Of a stretch of DNA of 64,000 nt, positions 8,339 to 17,234 are shown piece after piece. This DNA comes from CAXMMR01 sp963692975. GTDB lineage: Bacteria; Pseudomonadota; Alphaproteobacteria; Acetobacterales; Acetobacteraceae. Position 1 is the first letter of the stretch. Every line of letters begins with the position of its first letter. The position numbers were made by a program, and so were the translations under genes. Where the stretch lies: positions 62,001 through 126,000 of the forward strand of contig CAXMMR010000031.1 in NCBI GenBank assembly GCA_963692975.2, read 5' to 3'. The notes under the pieces are model-generated. The model was not told the DNA's origin. It made no database searches and saw only the letters and a program-made list of their open reading frames with translations.

Positions 8339-9259
8339 TCAGACCACCAGCCGGCGGGCGACGCTGCGCACGAGGAACAGCGCGACGATGTTGGCAAGGA
8401 TAATCGCGATCACGCCGCCGGCCGAGGCGCCGCCGACATCGTATTGCAGCAGCGCGCGCGCGTAGATCAGGAAGGCGAGGTTCGTCGTGGCGTTGCCGGG
8501 GCCTCCCGAGGTGGTGACGAAGATCTCGGCGAAGACCGTCAGCAGGTAGATGGTCTCGATCATGATGACGACGCCGATCGCGCGGCGCAGATGCGGCAGC
8601 GTAATGAAAACGAAGCTCGCGATCGGACCGGCGCCGTCCATGCGGGCGGCCTCGCGCTGCTCGTGGTCGAGCGACTGAACGGCTGTGAGCAGGATCAGGA
8701 TGGCAAACGGCAGCCACTCCCATGACACGATGGCGATGACGGACGCCATCGGGAACTGGGCGAACCAGTCGATCGGCGCCAGGCCGACCGACCGGGCGAC
8801 CCCGCCGAACACGCCGTAGATCGGGTGCATTAGCAGGTTCTTCCAGATCAGCGCGGCGACCGTCGGCATGACGAAGAACGGCGAGATGGCGAGCAGGCGG
8901 GCGACGCTCTTGCCCGGGAAGTCCTGGTCGAACAGCACCGCGAGCAACGTGCCGAGGCCGACGGTGATGACGAGCACCGAGCCGACCAGCACCAGGGTGT
9001 TGATGAGGGAGGCCCAGAAATCCGGGTCGGTGACCAGGTAGGTGTAATTGTCGATCCCGGCGAAGCCATGCTGCGTCGGGTCGATGAGGTTGTAGCGCTG
9101 CAGCGAGAACCACAGGGTCAGCACCAGCGGCACGATCATCCAGACCAGCAGCACCGCGACCGAGGGCGCAACGAGGGCGAAGCCGGGCCCGCGTCTTGCA
9201 CGACGCGGCACCGCCACCGTCGACGGCGAGATGGCCGGCGCGAGGGCGGTGCTGCTCAT
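8339..9259 (-). CDS. smoF: ABC transporter permease, polyol importer (SmoF type)
   Basis: A 306-residue MalF-like permease. An N-terminal hydrophilic stretch of about 25 residues precedes six hydrophobic segments. The EAA loop is visible as EQREAARMDGAGPIASFVFITLPHLRR. It sits 16 bp after the binding-protein gene and abuts the second permease, so the four importer genes form one operon on the minus strand. The FVTTSGGPGNAT motif before the last helices is typical of sugar CUT1 permeases. Confidence 0.88.
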   Translation of the reverse strand: MSSTALAPAISPSTVAVPRRARRGPGFALVAPSVAVLLVWMIVPLVLTLWFSLQRYNLIDPTQHGFAGIDNYTYLVTDPDFWASLINTLVLVGSVLVITVGLGTLLAVLFDQDFPGKSVARLLAISPFFVMPTVAALIWKNLLMHPIYGVFGGVARSVGLAPIDWFAQFPMASVIAIVSWEWLPFAILILLTAVQSLDHEQREAARMDGAGPIASFVFITLPHLRRAIGVVIMIETIYLLTVFAEIFVTTSGGPGNATTNLAFLIYARALLQYDVGGASAGGVIAIILANIVALFLVRSVARRLVV

Positions 9260-9275
9260 GCTGGCGGCCTCGCCA

Positions 9276-10610
9276 CTACTGCTTCGGGTAGCCCGCCTGA
9301 TGCATCGTTCGCGCCGTCGCCGACTGCGCCGAGGCGAGCGCCTGGTCGAGCGTCGTCTGGCCGGTCAGCGTGCCGGCGACGGTCTGACCGACCTGGGTGC
9401 CGATGCCCTGGAACTCGGGGATGGCGACGAACTGCGCCCCGGTGTAGGGCCTCGGATTGGCCGTGGGGCCGTCGATGTGGGAGACGTTGATGGCGTTCAG
9501 CACGAAGTTGGCGAACGGCGCGACCTGCTGATAGGCCGGGTTGCTGTAGGTCGATTGGCGGGTGCCGGGCGGCACCGACACCCAGCCATTCGCCTTGGCC
9601 ACCAGCCCGATATAGTCCTTCGAAGTCGCCCAGGTGACGAACTGGGTGGCTGCCGCCTTCTGCTTGGACGAGGTCGGAATCGCGAGATTCCAGCTCCACA
9701 GCCAAGTCGGCGCGTTCGGATCGGCGGCCGTCGGCATCGGCGCGAAGCCGACCTTGTCGGCAACGCTCGACTGCGATTTGTTGAACAGCAGGCCGCCGGC
9801 GACGGTCGCATCGATCCACATGCCGCAATGGCCGCTGCCGAACAAGGCGAGGTTTTCGTTAAAGCCGTTGGAGGTGGCGCCCGGCGGGCCGTCCGCCTTT
9901 AGAATGCCGTCGTAATAGCCGATGGCCTTGTGCCAGGGCGGGGTGTTGATCGTGGTCTTCCAGCCGGTGCCGAACCACTGGCCGCCGAAGGCATTCACCA
10001 GCGAGGTGACGTAGGCCATGTTCTCGCCCCAGCCGGGCTTGCCGCGCAGGCACATGCCATAGATCTGGTTCGACTTGTCGGTGATCTTGTCAGCATATTC
10101 GCGGATCTGCTGATAGGTCGGCGCGGCGGGCATCTTGATGCCGGCCTTTTGGAACAGGTCCGTGCGATAGTAGGTCATTGCGCTTTCGGCATAGAACGGC
10201 AGGCCGTACAGCTTGCCGTTATAGGTGAGCCCCTTGCGCACCGGCGCCAGCAGATCGTCCACGTCGTAGCTGCTCGGCAGGTTGTCGAACGGCATGAGCC
10301 AGCCCTGCTTGGCCCAGATCGGCACTTCGTAGTTGCCGACCGTCGTCACGTCGAACTGGCCGGCGCCAGTGGCGATGTCGGTGGTGACGCGCTGGCGCAG
10401 CACGTTCTCCTCCAGCACCACCCAGCGCAGGTGGATGTCCGGATGCTGCTGCTCGAACTGCGAGGACAGCTTCTGCATGACGACCATGTCGCCGTTGTTG
10501 ACGGTGGCGATGGTCAGCGTGGTGTCGGCCTTGGCGGACACGGCGGCGCAGCACGCGCCGATCAGGCCGGTCGCCGCCAAGCATAGAAAGAGGTGCCGTT
10601 GAGCGGCCAT
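9276..10610 (-). CDS. smoE: ABC transporter polyol/sugar-binding protein (SmoE type)
   Basis: A 444-residue periplasmic binding protein. It has a cleavable signal peptide (hydrophobic core LFLCLAATGLIGACCAAVSAKA, cut about residue 28). The mature part starts TTLTIATVNNGDMVVMQKLS and contains the family 1 solute-binding fold features PDIHLRWV, TVGNYEVPIWAKQGWL, and YGLPFYAESAMTYYRTDLF. This pattern is typical of sorbitol/mannitol-binding proteins. It is the first importer cistron and is separated from the upstream dehydrogenase gene by repeat B2, so it may have its own promoter in that gap. Confidence 0.88.
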   Translation of the reverse strand: MAAQRHLFLCLAATGLIGACCAAVSAKADTTLTIATVNNGDMVVMQKLSSQFEQQHPDIHLRWVVLEENVLRQRVTTDIATGAGQFDVTTVGNYEVPIWAKQGWLMPFDNLPSSYDVDDLLAPVRKGLTYNGKLYGLPFYAESAMTYYRTDLFQKAGIKMPAAPTYQQIREYADKITDKSNQIYGMCLRGKPGWGENMAYVTSLVNAFGGQWFGTGWKTTINTPPWHKAIGYYDGILKADGPPGATSNGFNENLALFGSGHCGMWIDATVAGGLLFNKSQSSVADKVGFAPMPTAADPNAPTWLWSWNLAIPTSSKQKAAATQFVTWATSKDYIGLVAKANGWVSVPPGTRQSTYSNPAYQQVAPFANFVLNAINVSHIDGPTANPRPYTGAQFVAIPEFQGIGTQVGQTVAGTLTGQTTLDQALASAQSATARTMHQAGYPKQ

Positions 10611-10692
10611 CGTGCGTCCTCACCTTTCGTAGCGACCGCTGGGCGCGGCTCTGCTCGTTGCAGTCACGGTGTCACCGGCTTGGCGCTTCGTC

Positions 10693-10768
10693 AAGGAAGG
10701 CCGGGGAGGGAAGGCCAGGGGCTTTGCCCCTGGCCCCCATCAAAGGCGGAGCCCACGAAATCCATTCG
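10693..10768. repeat. Family B repeat (B2)
   Basis: Contains CCAGGGGCTTTGCCCCTGG and a worn second hairpin (AAAGGCGGAGCCCAC), then AAATCCATT. It occupies part of the 203-bp gap between the dehydrogenase and binding-protein genes. Nothing else coding is seen in the gap. Confidence 0.75.
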
Positions 10769-10813
10769 TTGCTGGTGGCGAACGGGAAGGCTAGGGAGGT
10801 CGATGGCGGATCG

Positions 10814-12307
10814 TCAGAACGCCAGCTCCGCAGCGGCCGTGCCGAGCGTCACCTGGCTGCCGCGCTGGTAGAGCAGGCCTAGCCAGCGGCGCACCGGCTG
10901 GATCAGCCGCTCGTCCTGACCGAGTTCGCCGAACAGCGGCGCAATGCTCAGCAGCGGCGCCGGGTCCTCGCCGCCGGCGATCGCGGCCTCGCGCAGTTGC
11001 GGCGCCAGTGGATGGCGCACGTCGATCGGCGCGCCCTGCTCGTCCTCGCCGCGGACGCGTCGCAGCCAGGCGGCGAGCGCCAGGGCCAGCAGCTCGACCG
11101 GCTGGTCGTCGCGCAGGCGGTCGCGAATCGGGTCGACCAGCACGTTGAGCGGCGCGTCCGTGTTGACCCGCTCCACCGTGTCCTTGATCGCGGTGTTAGC
11201 GAAGCGCGTGATCAGCTCGGCCTTATAGGCGGCGAGGTCGATGCCCGGAACGGGCAGCAGCGTCGGGCCGGTCTCGCGGTCCATCAGTGCCGCCATGAAG
11301 GGGGTCATCGACGGCAGCGCCATCGCCTCGTCGACGGTGACCGCGCCGGCCAGGCGGCCGAGGCCGGCGATGGCGAGGTGGCTGGCGTTCAGCAGCCGCA
11401 GCTTCATGAACTCGTAGGGCGCCACGTCGCTGACGAACTGCGCGCCGACGCGCTCCCAGGCCGGGCGGCCGGCGATGAAGCGATCCTCGATCACCCACTG
11501 GCGGAAGGTCTCGCACACCACCGGCCAGCGATCCGCCACGCCGTGCCGTCGCTCCAGCTCGGCGAGGTCGTTCGGCGTCGTCACCGGGGTGATGCGGTCG
11601 ACCATCGTGCTCGGAAAGCTTGCCGAGGCGGCGATCCACTCCGCCAGGCCAAGGTCGTGCTGCAAGTCGCGCAGCCTGGCGAGCGCCAGCACCGCGTCGC
11701 GCAGCACGGTGCCGTTATGCTGAATGTTGTCGCAGCTGAGCGCCGTGAAGGGGAGGGCGCCGGACACGCGGCGGCGGCGATAGGCCTCGACGATGACGCC
11801 GACGGCGCTGCGCGGCCGTGCCGGCTCGGCGAGATCGGCGCGGATCAGCGCGTGGTCCGGGTCGAGCTGCTTGGTCGCGCGGTTCAGGCAGTAGCCGTTC
11901 TCCGTCACCGTCAGGCTGACGATGCGGATCGCCGGGTCGTCGATCGCCTCGAGCAGAACGCCGCTATCCTCGCCGGCGAACAGGCAGCCGGCGAGCGAGC
12001 CGATCACGGTGACGGTCTCGTCGGCGCCGACCCGCTCGCTCAGCGTGTAGAGGCTGTCTTGCGGCGCCAGGCTTTCGGCCATCCGGCGGTCGCCGGGCAG
12101 CAGGCCGGCGCCGATGATGCCGAAGCCCAGCGAGGCCGGATCCAGCGCCATCAGGTCGTGGGTGTAGCGCGCCAGGTGGGCGCGGCTGAAGCCGCCAAGC
12201 CCGAGATGCACGATGCCGGGCCGCACGAGCGCCGGGTCGAAGCCCGGCGCGCGGACGGTGGCGGGCAGGCGGGACAACGCGGCGCGGCTCAAAGCGACAG
12301 GCTGCAC
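10814..12307 (-). CDS. Mannitol dehydrogenase family protein (mannitol/arabitol 2-dehydrogenase)
   Basis: A 497-residue NAD-dependent long-chain polyol dehydrogenase that would oxidise D-mannitol to fructose or D-arabitol to xylulose. The N-terminal nucleotide-binding domain shows GIVHLGLGGFSRAHLARY (from about residue 30). The catalytic Lys-Asn-His set is visible in KLRLLNASHLAIAG, with the K-x4-N-x2-H spacing of Pseudomonas mannitol 2-dehydrogenase. Length is standard for the family. It is the first gene of the minus-strand polyol cluster and diverges from an MFS gene across a 206-bp gap holding a candidate operator. Which polyol is preferred cannot be told from sequence. Confidence 0.92.
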   Translation of the reverse strand: MQPVALSRAALSRLPATVRAPGFDPALVRPGIVHLGLGGFSRAHLARYTHDLMALDPASLGFGIIGAGLLPGDRRMAESLAPQDSLYTLSERVGADETVTVIGSLAGCLFAGEDSGVLLEAIDDPAIRIVSLTVTENGYCLNRATKQLDPDHALIRADLAEPARPRSAVGVIVEAYRRRRVSGALPFTALSCDNIQHNGTVLRDAVLALARLRDLQHDLGLAEWIAASASFPSTMVDRITPVTTPNDLAELERRHGVADRWPVVCETFRQWVIEDRFIAGRPAWERVGAQFVSDVAPYEFMKLRLLNASHLAIAGLGRLAGAVTVDEAMALPSMTPFMAALMDRETGPTLLPVPGIDLAAYKAELITRFANTAIKDTVERVNTDAPLNVLVDPIRDRLRDDQPVELLALALAAWLRRVRGEDEQGAPIDVRHPLAPQLREAAIAGGEDPAPLLSIAPLFGELGQDERLIQPVRRWLGLLYQRGSQVTLGTAAAELAF

Positions 12308-12331
12308 GGAACCTCCAGTATTGCCGCGTTA

Positions 12332-12346
12332 TGTTGCAGTGCAACA
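12332..12346. promoter_or_regulatory. Candidate operator palindrome in divergent promoter region
   Basis: TGTTGCAGTGCAACA is a perfect inverted repeat about a central G, 25 bp upstream of the mannitol dehydrogenase start and 168 bp upstream of the divergent MFS start. Size and place fit a regulator site, but no regulator gene is in the window. Predicted only. Confidence 0.35.
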
Positions 12347-12513
12347 CGGCCGAGCTTGACGCATCAGTCTCGGCCGACAGCGCCAGGCTGACAATCCCGC
12401 GCCTCGACTGACAATCATCGCAGCCCATGTTACCATAGCTACTGGTGGAGATGGCGCCTCGACATGACGCGCTGCAGGCAGGCGCGCGTACAATACAGCT
12501 CGGGACAACCGGC

Positions 12514-13923
12514 ATGACATCGCAGATCACGCACTCGGACATACCGGCGCGGCTGGACCGACTGGGCTGGAGCCGCTTCCACTTGCTCGTGGTGGTGGCG
12601 CTCGGCATCACCTGGATCCTCGACGGGCTGGAGGTCACCATCGTCGGCTCGATCGGGCCGGCGCTGCAGGATCCGCGCACCCTGGCGCTGACCGCCGCGC
12701 AGGTCGGCAGCTCGGCCTCGGCCTATGTCGCCGGGGCGGTAATCGGCGCGCTGATTTTCGGCTGGCTGACCGATCGGGTCGGGCGCAAGGCGGTGTTCAG
12801 CGTTACCCTGCTGGTCTACGTCGTCGGCGTGCTGCTCTCGGCCTGCGCCTGGAGCTTCTGGAGCTTCGCGCTGTTCCGGCTGATCACCGGGATGGGCATC
12901 GGCGGCGAATACTCCGCCATCAATTCGGCGATCGACGAGCTCATCCCGGCGCGGCTGCGCGGGCGGGTGGATCTTGCGATCAACGGCACCTTCTGGGTCG
13001 GTGCGGCGCTCGGCGCCGGCGCCTCCATTCCGCTGCTGGGCGGCCACGTCGTCGCGCTCAACGTCGGCTGGCGGCTCGGCTTTCTGATCGGCGGCCTGCT
13101 CGGCCTGCTGGTGCTGCTGCTGCGCGGCTGGGTGCCGGAGAGCCCGCGCTGGCTGATCGCGCATGGCCGCGAGACCGAGGCGCGCGAGGTCATGGACCAC
13201 ATCGAGGGCCGCTGCAGCCGCCACGGCGCGCTGCCGGCGCTCGAGTGCGCCTTCGTCGCCGCGAAGCCGAAGATGACGGTGAGGGACGTCTGCCACCTGA
13301 TGCTCGGACGCTATCGCGCCCGCAGCCTGCTCGTGCTGACGCTGATGGCCTCGCAGGCGTTTCTCTTCAACGCCGTGTTCTTCACCTACGGCATGGTGAT
13401 GAACACCTTCTACCACGTGCCATCGCACAGGATGGGGCTGCATATCCTGCCGCTCGCCGCCGCCAGCTTTCTCGGGCCGCTGCTGCTCGGGCCGCTATTC
13501 GACACCGTCGGGCGGCGACGGATGATCAGCCTGACCTACGCGCTCTCGGGCCTGCTGCTGGGCGCAACGGCGCTGCTGTTCGGCTACGGGCTGCTCGACG
13601 AGATGAGCCAGACGATTGCCTGGATGCTGATCTTCTTCGTCGCCAGCGCTGCCGCCAGCTCAGCCTATCTCACGGCAAGCGAGGTCTTCCCGCTCGAGGC
13701 GCGCGGCCTCGCCATTGCCCTGTTCTACGCCGCCGGCACCGGCGTGGGCGGCATCGTCGCACCCTACGTGCTGGGTTCGCTGATCGGCACCGGCAGCGCG
13801 TGGATGGTCAGCGGCGGCTACCTCGTGGCCGCGGTGCTGATGCTGATGGCGGCAGCGACAGAGGCGGCGATCGGGGTGGATTGCGAGGGGCGGTCGCTGG
13901 AGAGTTTGGCTTTGCCTTACTGA
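12514..13923 (+). CDS. MFS transporter (sugar-porter-like)
   Basis: About 469 residues from the ATG at 12514, where MTSQITHSDIPARLDRLGWSRF leads into helix 1; in-frame GTG 12445 and ATG 12451 would add 21-23 residues. Twelve hydrophobic segments are visible. The loop 2-3 motif GWLTDRVGRKAVF, the loop 4 motif RLITGMGIGGEYSAINSAIDELIPARLRGR and PESPRWLIAHGRETEAREVMDHIE place it in the sugar/aromatic-acid porter part of the MFS. It diverges from the mannitol dehydrogenase gene, which suggests shared regulation and a sugar, polyol or organic-acid substrate. Substrate not determinable. Confidence 0.82.
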   Translation: MTSQITHSDIPARLDRLGWSRFHLLVVVALGITWILDGLEVTIVGSIGPALQDPRTLALTAAQVGSSASAYVAGAVIGALIFGWLTDRVGRKAVFSVTLLVYVVGVLLSACAWSFWSFALFRLITGMGIGGEYSAINSAIDELIPARLRGRVDLAINGTFWVGAALGAGASIPLLGGHVVALNVGWRLGFLIGGLLGLLVLLLRGWVPESPRWLIAHGRETEAREVMDHIEGRCSRHGALPALECAFVAAKPKMTVRDVCHLMLGRYRARSLLVLTLMASQAFLFNAVFFTYGMVMNTFYHVPSHRMGLHILPLAAASFLGPLLLGPLFDTVGRRRMISLTYALSGLLLGATALLFGYGLLDEMSQTIAWMLIFFVASAAASSAYLTASEVFPLEARGLAIALFYAAGTGVGGIVAPYVLGSLIGTGSAWMVSGGYLVAAVLMLMAAATEAAIGVDCEGRSLESLALPY

Positions 13924-14038
13924 GGAAAGAAGCGGTTTTTTGAAGAAAAGAACCAAAACACGATTTTCCGATAGGAGGCGCGACAGCGAGGATAAAAGTT
14001 TTTTGCTTCTTTTTTTCAAAAAAGAAGCTCTTTACTGG
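13924..14038. repeat. Family A composite repeat, left half degenerate (A4)
   Basis: The left half is worn (GGTTTTTTGAAGAAAAGAACC); the right half (about 13994-14030) is intact with GCTTC...GAAGC. It begins at the MFS stop codon and ends at the methyltransferase remnant. Confidence 0.7.
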
Positions 14039-14042
14039 TAGT

Positions 14043-14300
14043 CTTAAGAACGCTGTTAAGATTGAGGAAGCCGTCTCGGAGCTGGCCGCCGCGCTGTTCG
14101 ACGCGGCGACCATCGAGCGCATGAGCGACTCGCAATCGAGCAACACGCACGAGGTCATCGGCCGGCTGCTCCGCTTCGACCCGGCTTGTGGGTCCGGTAA
14201 TTTTCTCGTCATTGCTATTTGCACATGCGCGAGCTCGAGGCGGAGATCGTCCGCCGCACCAGAGACGAACCGCGCAGGGTACCTGGTTCCGCTTGCCGTC
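14043..14300 (+). pseudogene. Remnant of a class I SAM-dependent DNA methyltransferase
   Basis: Reading from 14043 gives a helical stretch and then LLRFDPACGSGNFLVIA, the AdoMet-binding motif I of large adenine-specific (type IIG / restriction-associated) methyltransferases. After IA the frame breaks. From 14225 a different frame continues MRELEAEIVRRTRDEPRR, which is what follows motif I in that family (usually IAYK.MRE.E.EI.RR). One missing base near 14217, in the codon for the expected Tyr, explains the shift. The N-terminal several hundred residues and everything after about 14280 are gone. It is a dead fragment of a restriction-modification gene, lying between repeats A4 and B3. Nothing else was recognised between 13924 and 14541. 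Confidence 0.65.
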
Positions 14301-14394
14301 GTCGACGAGGCGATGCGGCGCGTCAGGGACCGGTCGATCGTCGGTCACGAATATGAATCGACAACAGGTGCCCTGCGAAAGACCTGCTAAACTG

Positions 14395-14454
14395 ATGGAT
14401 TTCAAAGGCTCCGTCTTTGATGGGGTCCAAGGGCAACGCTCCTGGCCTTCCTTC
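14395..14454. repeat. Family B repeat, degenerate short copy (B3)
   Basis: ATGGATTTCAAAGGC, a worn AAAGGC hairpin, GGGGTCC and an imperfect CCAAGGGC/GCTCCTGG hairpin, ending GGCCTTCCTT. Same order as the right half of full-length copies. Confidence 0.65.
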
Positions 14455-14556
14455 TGACCCGCGGCCTTGTCAGGTCGTCGACGTGCTTACTAGTGTGCCG
14501 GCCAACGCGGCCGCCGTCACGGGACGGTCAATGGCTGGATCATGGGGAGTGCGACG

Positions 14557-15594
14557 ATGACCAAGCAATGGGCCGCCATCTGGCCGGCTGCCGCCTTGCT
14601 GAGCTTTGCCGTGGCGGCGCCTGGAGCGCGGGCGCAGCAGTCGGCAGGGCCGCAGACGGTGCAATCGCAGTCGAGCGCGACTTGCACCGATCCGTCGCCG
14701 AGCCATGCCTCCCTTGCCGGCATGGTGGTCGGGTTTTCGCAATCCGAGAACGAGCAGAATCCGTTCCGCGCCGGCGAGACTGCGTCGGTAAAGGCGGCCG
14801 CGGCGGCGGCCGGCGTGACCCGGCTGCTCTACACCAACGCCGAGGACAGCCAGGCCAAGCAGGTGGCCGACATCGAGAGCATGATCAGCCAGGGCGCGCA
14901 GGCGCTGGTGGTGGCGCCGCTGAACGCGACCGGGCTGCAGCCCGCACTCGAGCAGGCGGCGGCGAAGAACATCCCCGTCGTCACCATCGATCGCCAGACG
15001 GCGGGTGCCGCGTGCAAGCCGGTGATCACTTTCCTCGGCTCGGACTTCCACGCTCAAGGCTTGCGTGCGGCCGCGGCGATGGCGGCGGCGACCGGCGGCA
15101 AGGCGAAGATCATCGAGATCCAGGGCGCTTACGGCAACAGCGTCGAGACCGCGCGCACCGACGGCTTCGCCGAGGGATTGAAGGCGCACCCGGGCATGAC
15201 GCTGCTGGCGGCGCAGACCGGCAACTGGTCGGCGACCGACGCGCAGAAGGTGACCGACCAGCTGCTGCTGGCGCATCCCAACGTCAACGCGCTCTACGCC
15301 CAGGCCGACGTGATGGCGCTCGGCGCGATGACGGCGATCACGCAATCCGGCCGCACGCCCGGCAAGGACGTGAAGATCGTGTCGATCGACGGCACCAAGG
15401 CGATGGTGCAGGCGGTCGCCGACGGCACCGCACAGGCGGTGATCGAGACCAATCCGCGCTTCGGCACGCTGTCGTTCAAGGCGCTGGCGGACTGGTTCGG
15501 CGGCAAGCCGGTGCCGCAGACGATGACGATGAAGGACGCGCTTTACGACAGCTCCAACGCGTCGGCAGCGGTGAGCAGCGGGGCGCCCTACTAA
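14557..15594 (+). CDS. Sugar ABC transporter periplasmic binding protein (YtfQ/RbsB family)
   Basis: About 345 residues from ATG 14557 (an ATG at 14542 would add five). Signal peptide: AIWPAAALLSFAVAAPGARAQ, cleaved near residue 27. The mature protein is a family 4 (ribose/galactofuranose type) binding protein: VVGFSQSENEQNPFRAGETASV, the QVADIESMISQGAQALVVAP segment, VVTIDRQT, and IEIQGAYGNSVETARTDGF. These match YtfQ-like galactofuranose/galactose binders better than RbsB. It is the first gene of a CUT2 importer operon and is followed by repeat A5 and the ATPase gene. A galactose-type ligand is inferred from the adjacent dgo genes. Confidence 0.87.
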   Translation: MTKQWAAIWPAAALLSFAVAAPGARAQQSAGPQTVQSQSSATCTDPSPSHASLAGMVVGFSQSENEQNPFRAGETASVKAAAAAAGVTRLLYTNAEDSQAKQVADIESMISQGAQALVVAPLNATGLQPALEQAAAKNIPVVTIDRQTAGAACKPVITFLGSDFHAQGLRAAAAMAAATGGKAKIIEIQGAYGNSVETARTDGFAEGLKAHPGMTLLAAQTGNWSATDAQKVTDQLLLAHPNVNALYAQADVMALGAMTAITQSGRTPGKDVKIVSIDGTKAMVQAVADGTAQAVIETNPRFGTLSFKALADWFGGKPVPQTMTMKDALYDSSNASAAVSSGAPY

Positions 15595-15728
15595 GAAAGG
15601 AAGCGGTTCTTTTTTGAAAAAAAGAACCAAAAAACTTCTGCTCGAGAAGAAGTCTTACCCAACGTGCGGAGCGACTTACGAATGAAAGTTTTTTGCTTCT
15701 TTTTTTCAAAAAAGAAGCTCTTTCTTCA
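15595..15728. repeat. Family A composite repeat (A5)
   Basis: Left hairpin GGTTC...GAACC and inverted right hairpin GCTTC...GAAGC around a 45-bp core. It fills the gap between the binding-protein stop and the ATPase start exactly; no Shine-Dalgarno is visible before the ATPase ATG. Confidence 0.8.
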
Positions 15729-17234
15729 ATGAGTCTGGAAGCCCGCGCCGTCACCAAGAGCTTCGGCGCCGCGATGGCGCTGCGCGGGGTCAGCCTGGCG
15801 GTTGCCGCCGGCGAGGTGCACGGGCTGATGGGCGAGAACGGGGCCGGCAAGTCGACCCTGATCAAGATCCTGACCGGCTTTCATCAGCCGAGCGGTGGCG
15901 AGCTGTTGCTGGACGGCCAGGCGGTGGTGTTCGACAGCCCGCGGGCGGCGCAGCGGCTGGGAGTGGCGGCGGTGTATCAGGAGATCAACCTGATCCCCGA
16001 GCGCAGCGTCGCCGCCAACGTGTTTCTCGGGCGCGAGCCGCGGCAGGGGCTGCTGATCGACCGGCGGCGGATGGAGGCGGAGACCGCGGCGATCCTGGCG
16101 CGGTTCGGGCTGCCGGTGTCGCCGCGGGCGCGGCTGGCCTCGCTCGGGCTCGGTTTGCAGCAGATGGTTTCGATCGCGCGGACGGTGTCGCTTGGGGCGC
16201 GGGTGGTGATCCTCGACGAGCCGAGCTCGGCGCTGAGCGGCGCCGAGGTGGAGGTGCTGTTCGGCGTCGTGGAGGCGCTGCGGCGGGACGGCATCGGCGT
16301 GGTGTTCGTCAGCCACCGGCTGTCTGAGTGCTACCGGCTGTGCGACCGGCTGACGGTGCTGCGCGACGGCCGCACGGTGGCGAGCGCGACACCGGCCGAA
16401 CTGCCGCGCGAGGCGCTGATCGCCGCCATGCTCGGTCGCGAGGGTGGCCTGGGCAGCCCGCCGAGCGCTGTTGCCGCGAGCGGTCCGGCCGGCGCGGCGC
16501 GACTTTCGGTGCGTGGGCTGCACTGGCGCAACCGGGTGCGCGACGTGTCGCTGGAGGTGGGCTCGGGCGAGATCGTCGGGCTGGCGGGGCTGCTAGGCGC
16601 CGGCCGCACGGAGACGCTCAAGGCGTTGTTCGGCGCCGAGCGGCCGGATAGCGGCACAATTCGGCTGGATGGGCGGGCGCTGACCCAGCCAAGCCCGTCG
16701 CGCTCGCTCGGGCTCGGGCTTGGCTTCCTATCGGAGGATCGCCGCGCTGAGGGCATCTTCCCCGGCCTGTCAGTGCGCGAGAACCTGACCGCCGCCGTGC
16801 TGCCGCGGCTGGCGCGGTTCGGCATCGTCTCGCGGCGGCGGCAGGACGCGCTGGTCAGTCGCTTCGTCGCCTCGCTCGGGATCAAGACGGCGGGGCCCGG
16901 CCAGGCGATCGGCGGGCTCTCCGGCGGCAACCAGCAGAAGGTGCTGCTGGCGCGCTGCCTGTCGCTCGAGCCGCGCGTGGTGATGCTCGACGACCCGACG
17001 CGCGGCATCGACGTCGGCGCCAAGGCCGAGGTGCACCGGGCGATCCGTAGCCTGGCCGAGCAGGGTCTCGGGGTGCTGGTTACCTCGTCGGAGATCGAGG
17101 AGCTGCTGGCGCTGGCCGGGCGGCTGGTCGTGCTGTCCGAGGGTGCCGTCGCAGGCGGGATGTCGACGGCGGGCGCCGAGCCCGAAACGATGCTGGCGCT
17201 GCTCGCCGCAGCACCCGCGGCCGGCGTCGCATGA
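15729..17234 (+). CDS. Sugar ABC transporter ATPase, tandem-domain (YtfR/RbsA family)
   Basis: A 501-residue CUT2 ATPase with two nucleotide-binding domains. Domain 1: Walker A GENGAGKST (about residue 37), signature LGLGLQQMVSIAR, Walker B VVILDEPSSAL. Domain 2: a degenerate Walker A GLLGAGRTE, the signature LSGGNQQKVLLAR, and Walker B VVMLDDPTRGID. The degenerate second P-loop is normal for this family. The start at 15729 follows repeat A5 directly; the longer open frame lies inside the repeat. It overlaps the first permease gene by 4 bp (ATGA), which indicates translational coupling. Confidence 0.9.
   Translation: MSLEARAVTKSFGAAMALRGVSLAVAAGEVHGLMGENGAGKSTLIKILTGFHQPSGGELLLDGQAVVFDSPRAAQRLGVAAVYQEINLIPERSVAANVFLGREPRQGLLIDRRRMEAETAAILARFGLPVSPRARLASLGLGLQQMVSIARTVSLGARVVILDEPSSALSGAEVEVLFGVVEALRRDGIGVVFVSHRLSECYRLCDRLTVLRDGRTVASATPAELPREALIAAMLGREGGLGSPPSAVAASGPAGAARLSVRGLHWRNRVRDVSLEVGSGEIVGLAGLLGAGRTETLKALFGAERPDSGTIRLDGRALTQPSPSRSLGLGLGFLSEDRRAEGIFPGLSVRENLTAAVLPRLARFGIVSRRRQDALVSRFVASLGIKTAGPGQAIGGLSGGNQQKVLLARCLSLEPRVVMLDDPTRGIDVGAKAEVHRAIRSLAEQGLGVLVTSSEIEELLALAGRLVVLSEGAVAGGMSTAGAEPETMLALLAAAPAAGVA

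Noticed and set aside
6408..9113. 901-residue fused ABC protein
   Set aside because: The N-terminal part is an out-of-frame shadow of the two permease genes; the real ATPase starts at 7511.
14121..14390. 89-residue ORF as an intact small gene
   Set aside because: Its first part is methyltransferase motif I and its second part is out of frame with the following conserved segment, so it is a decayed fragment.
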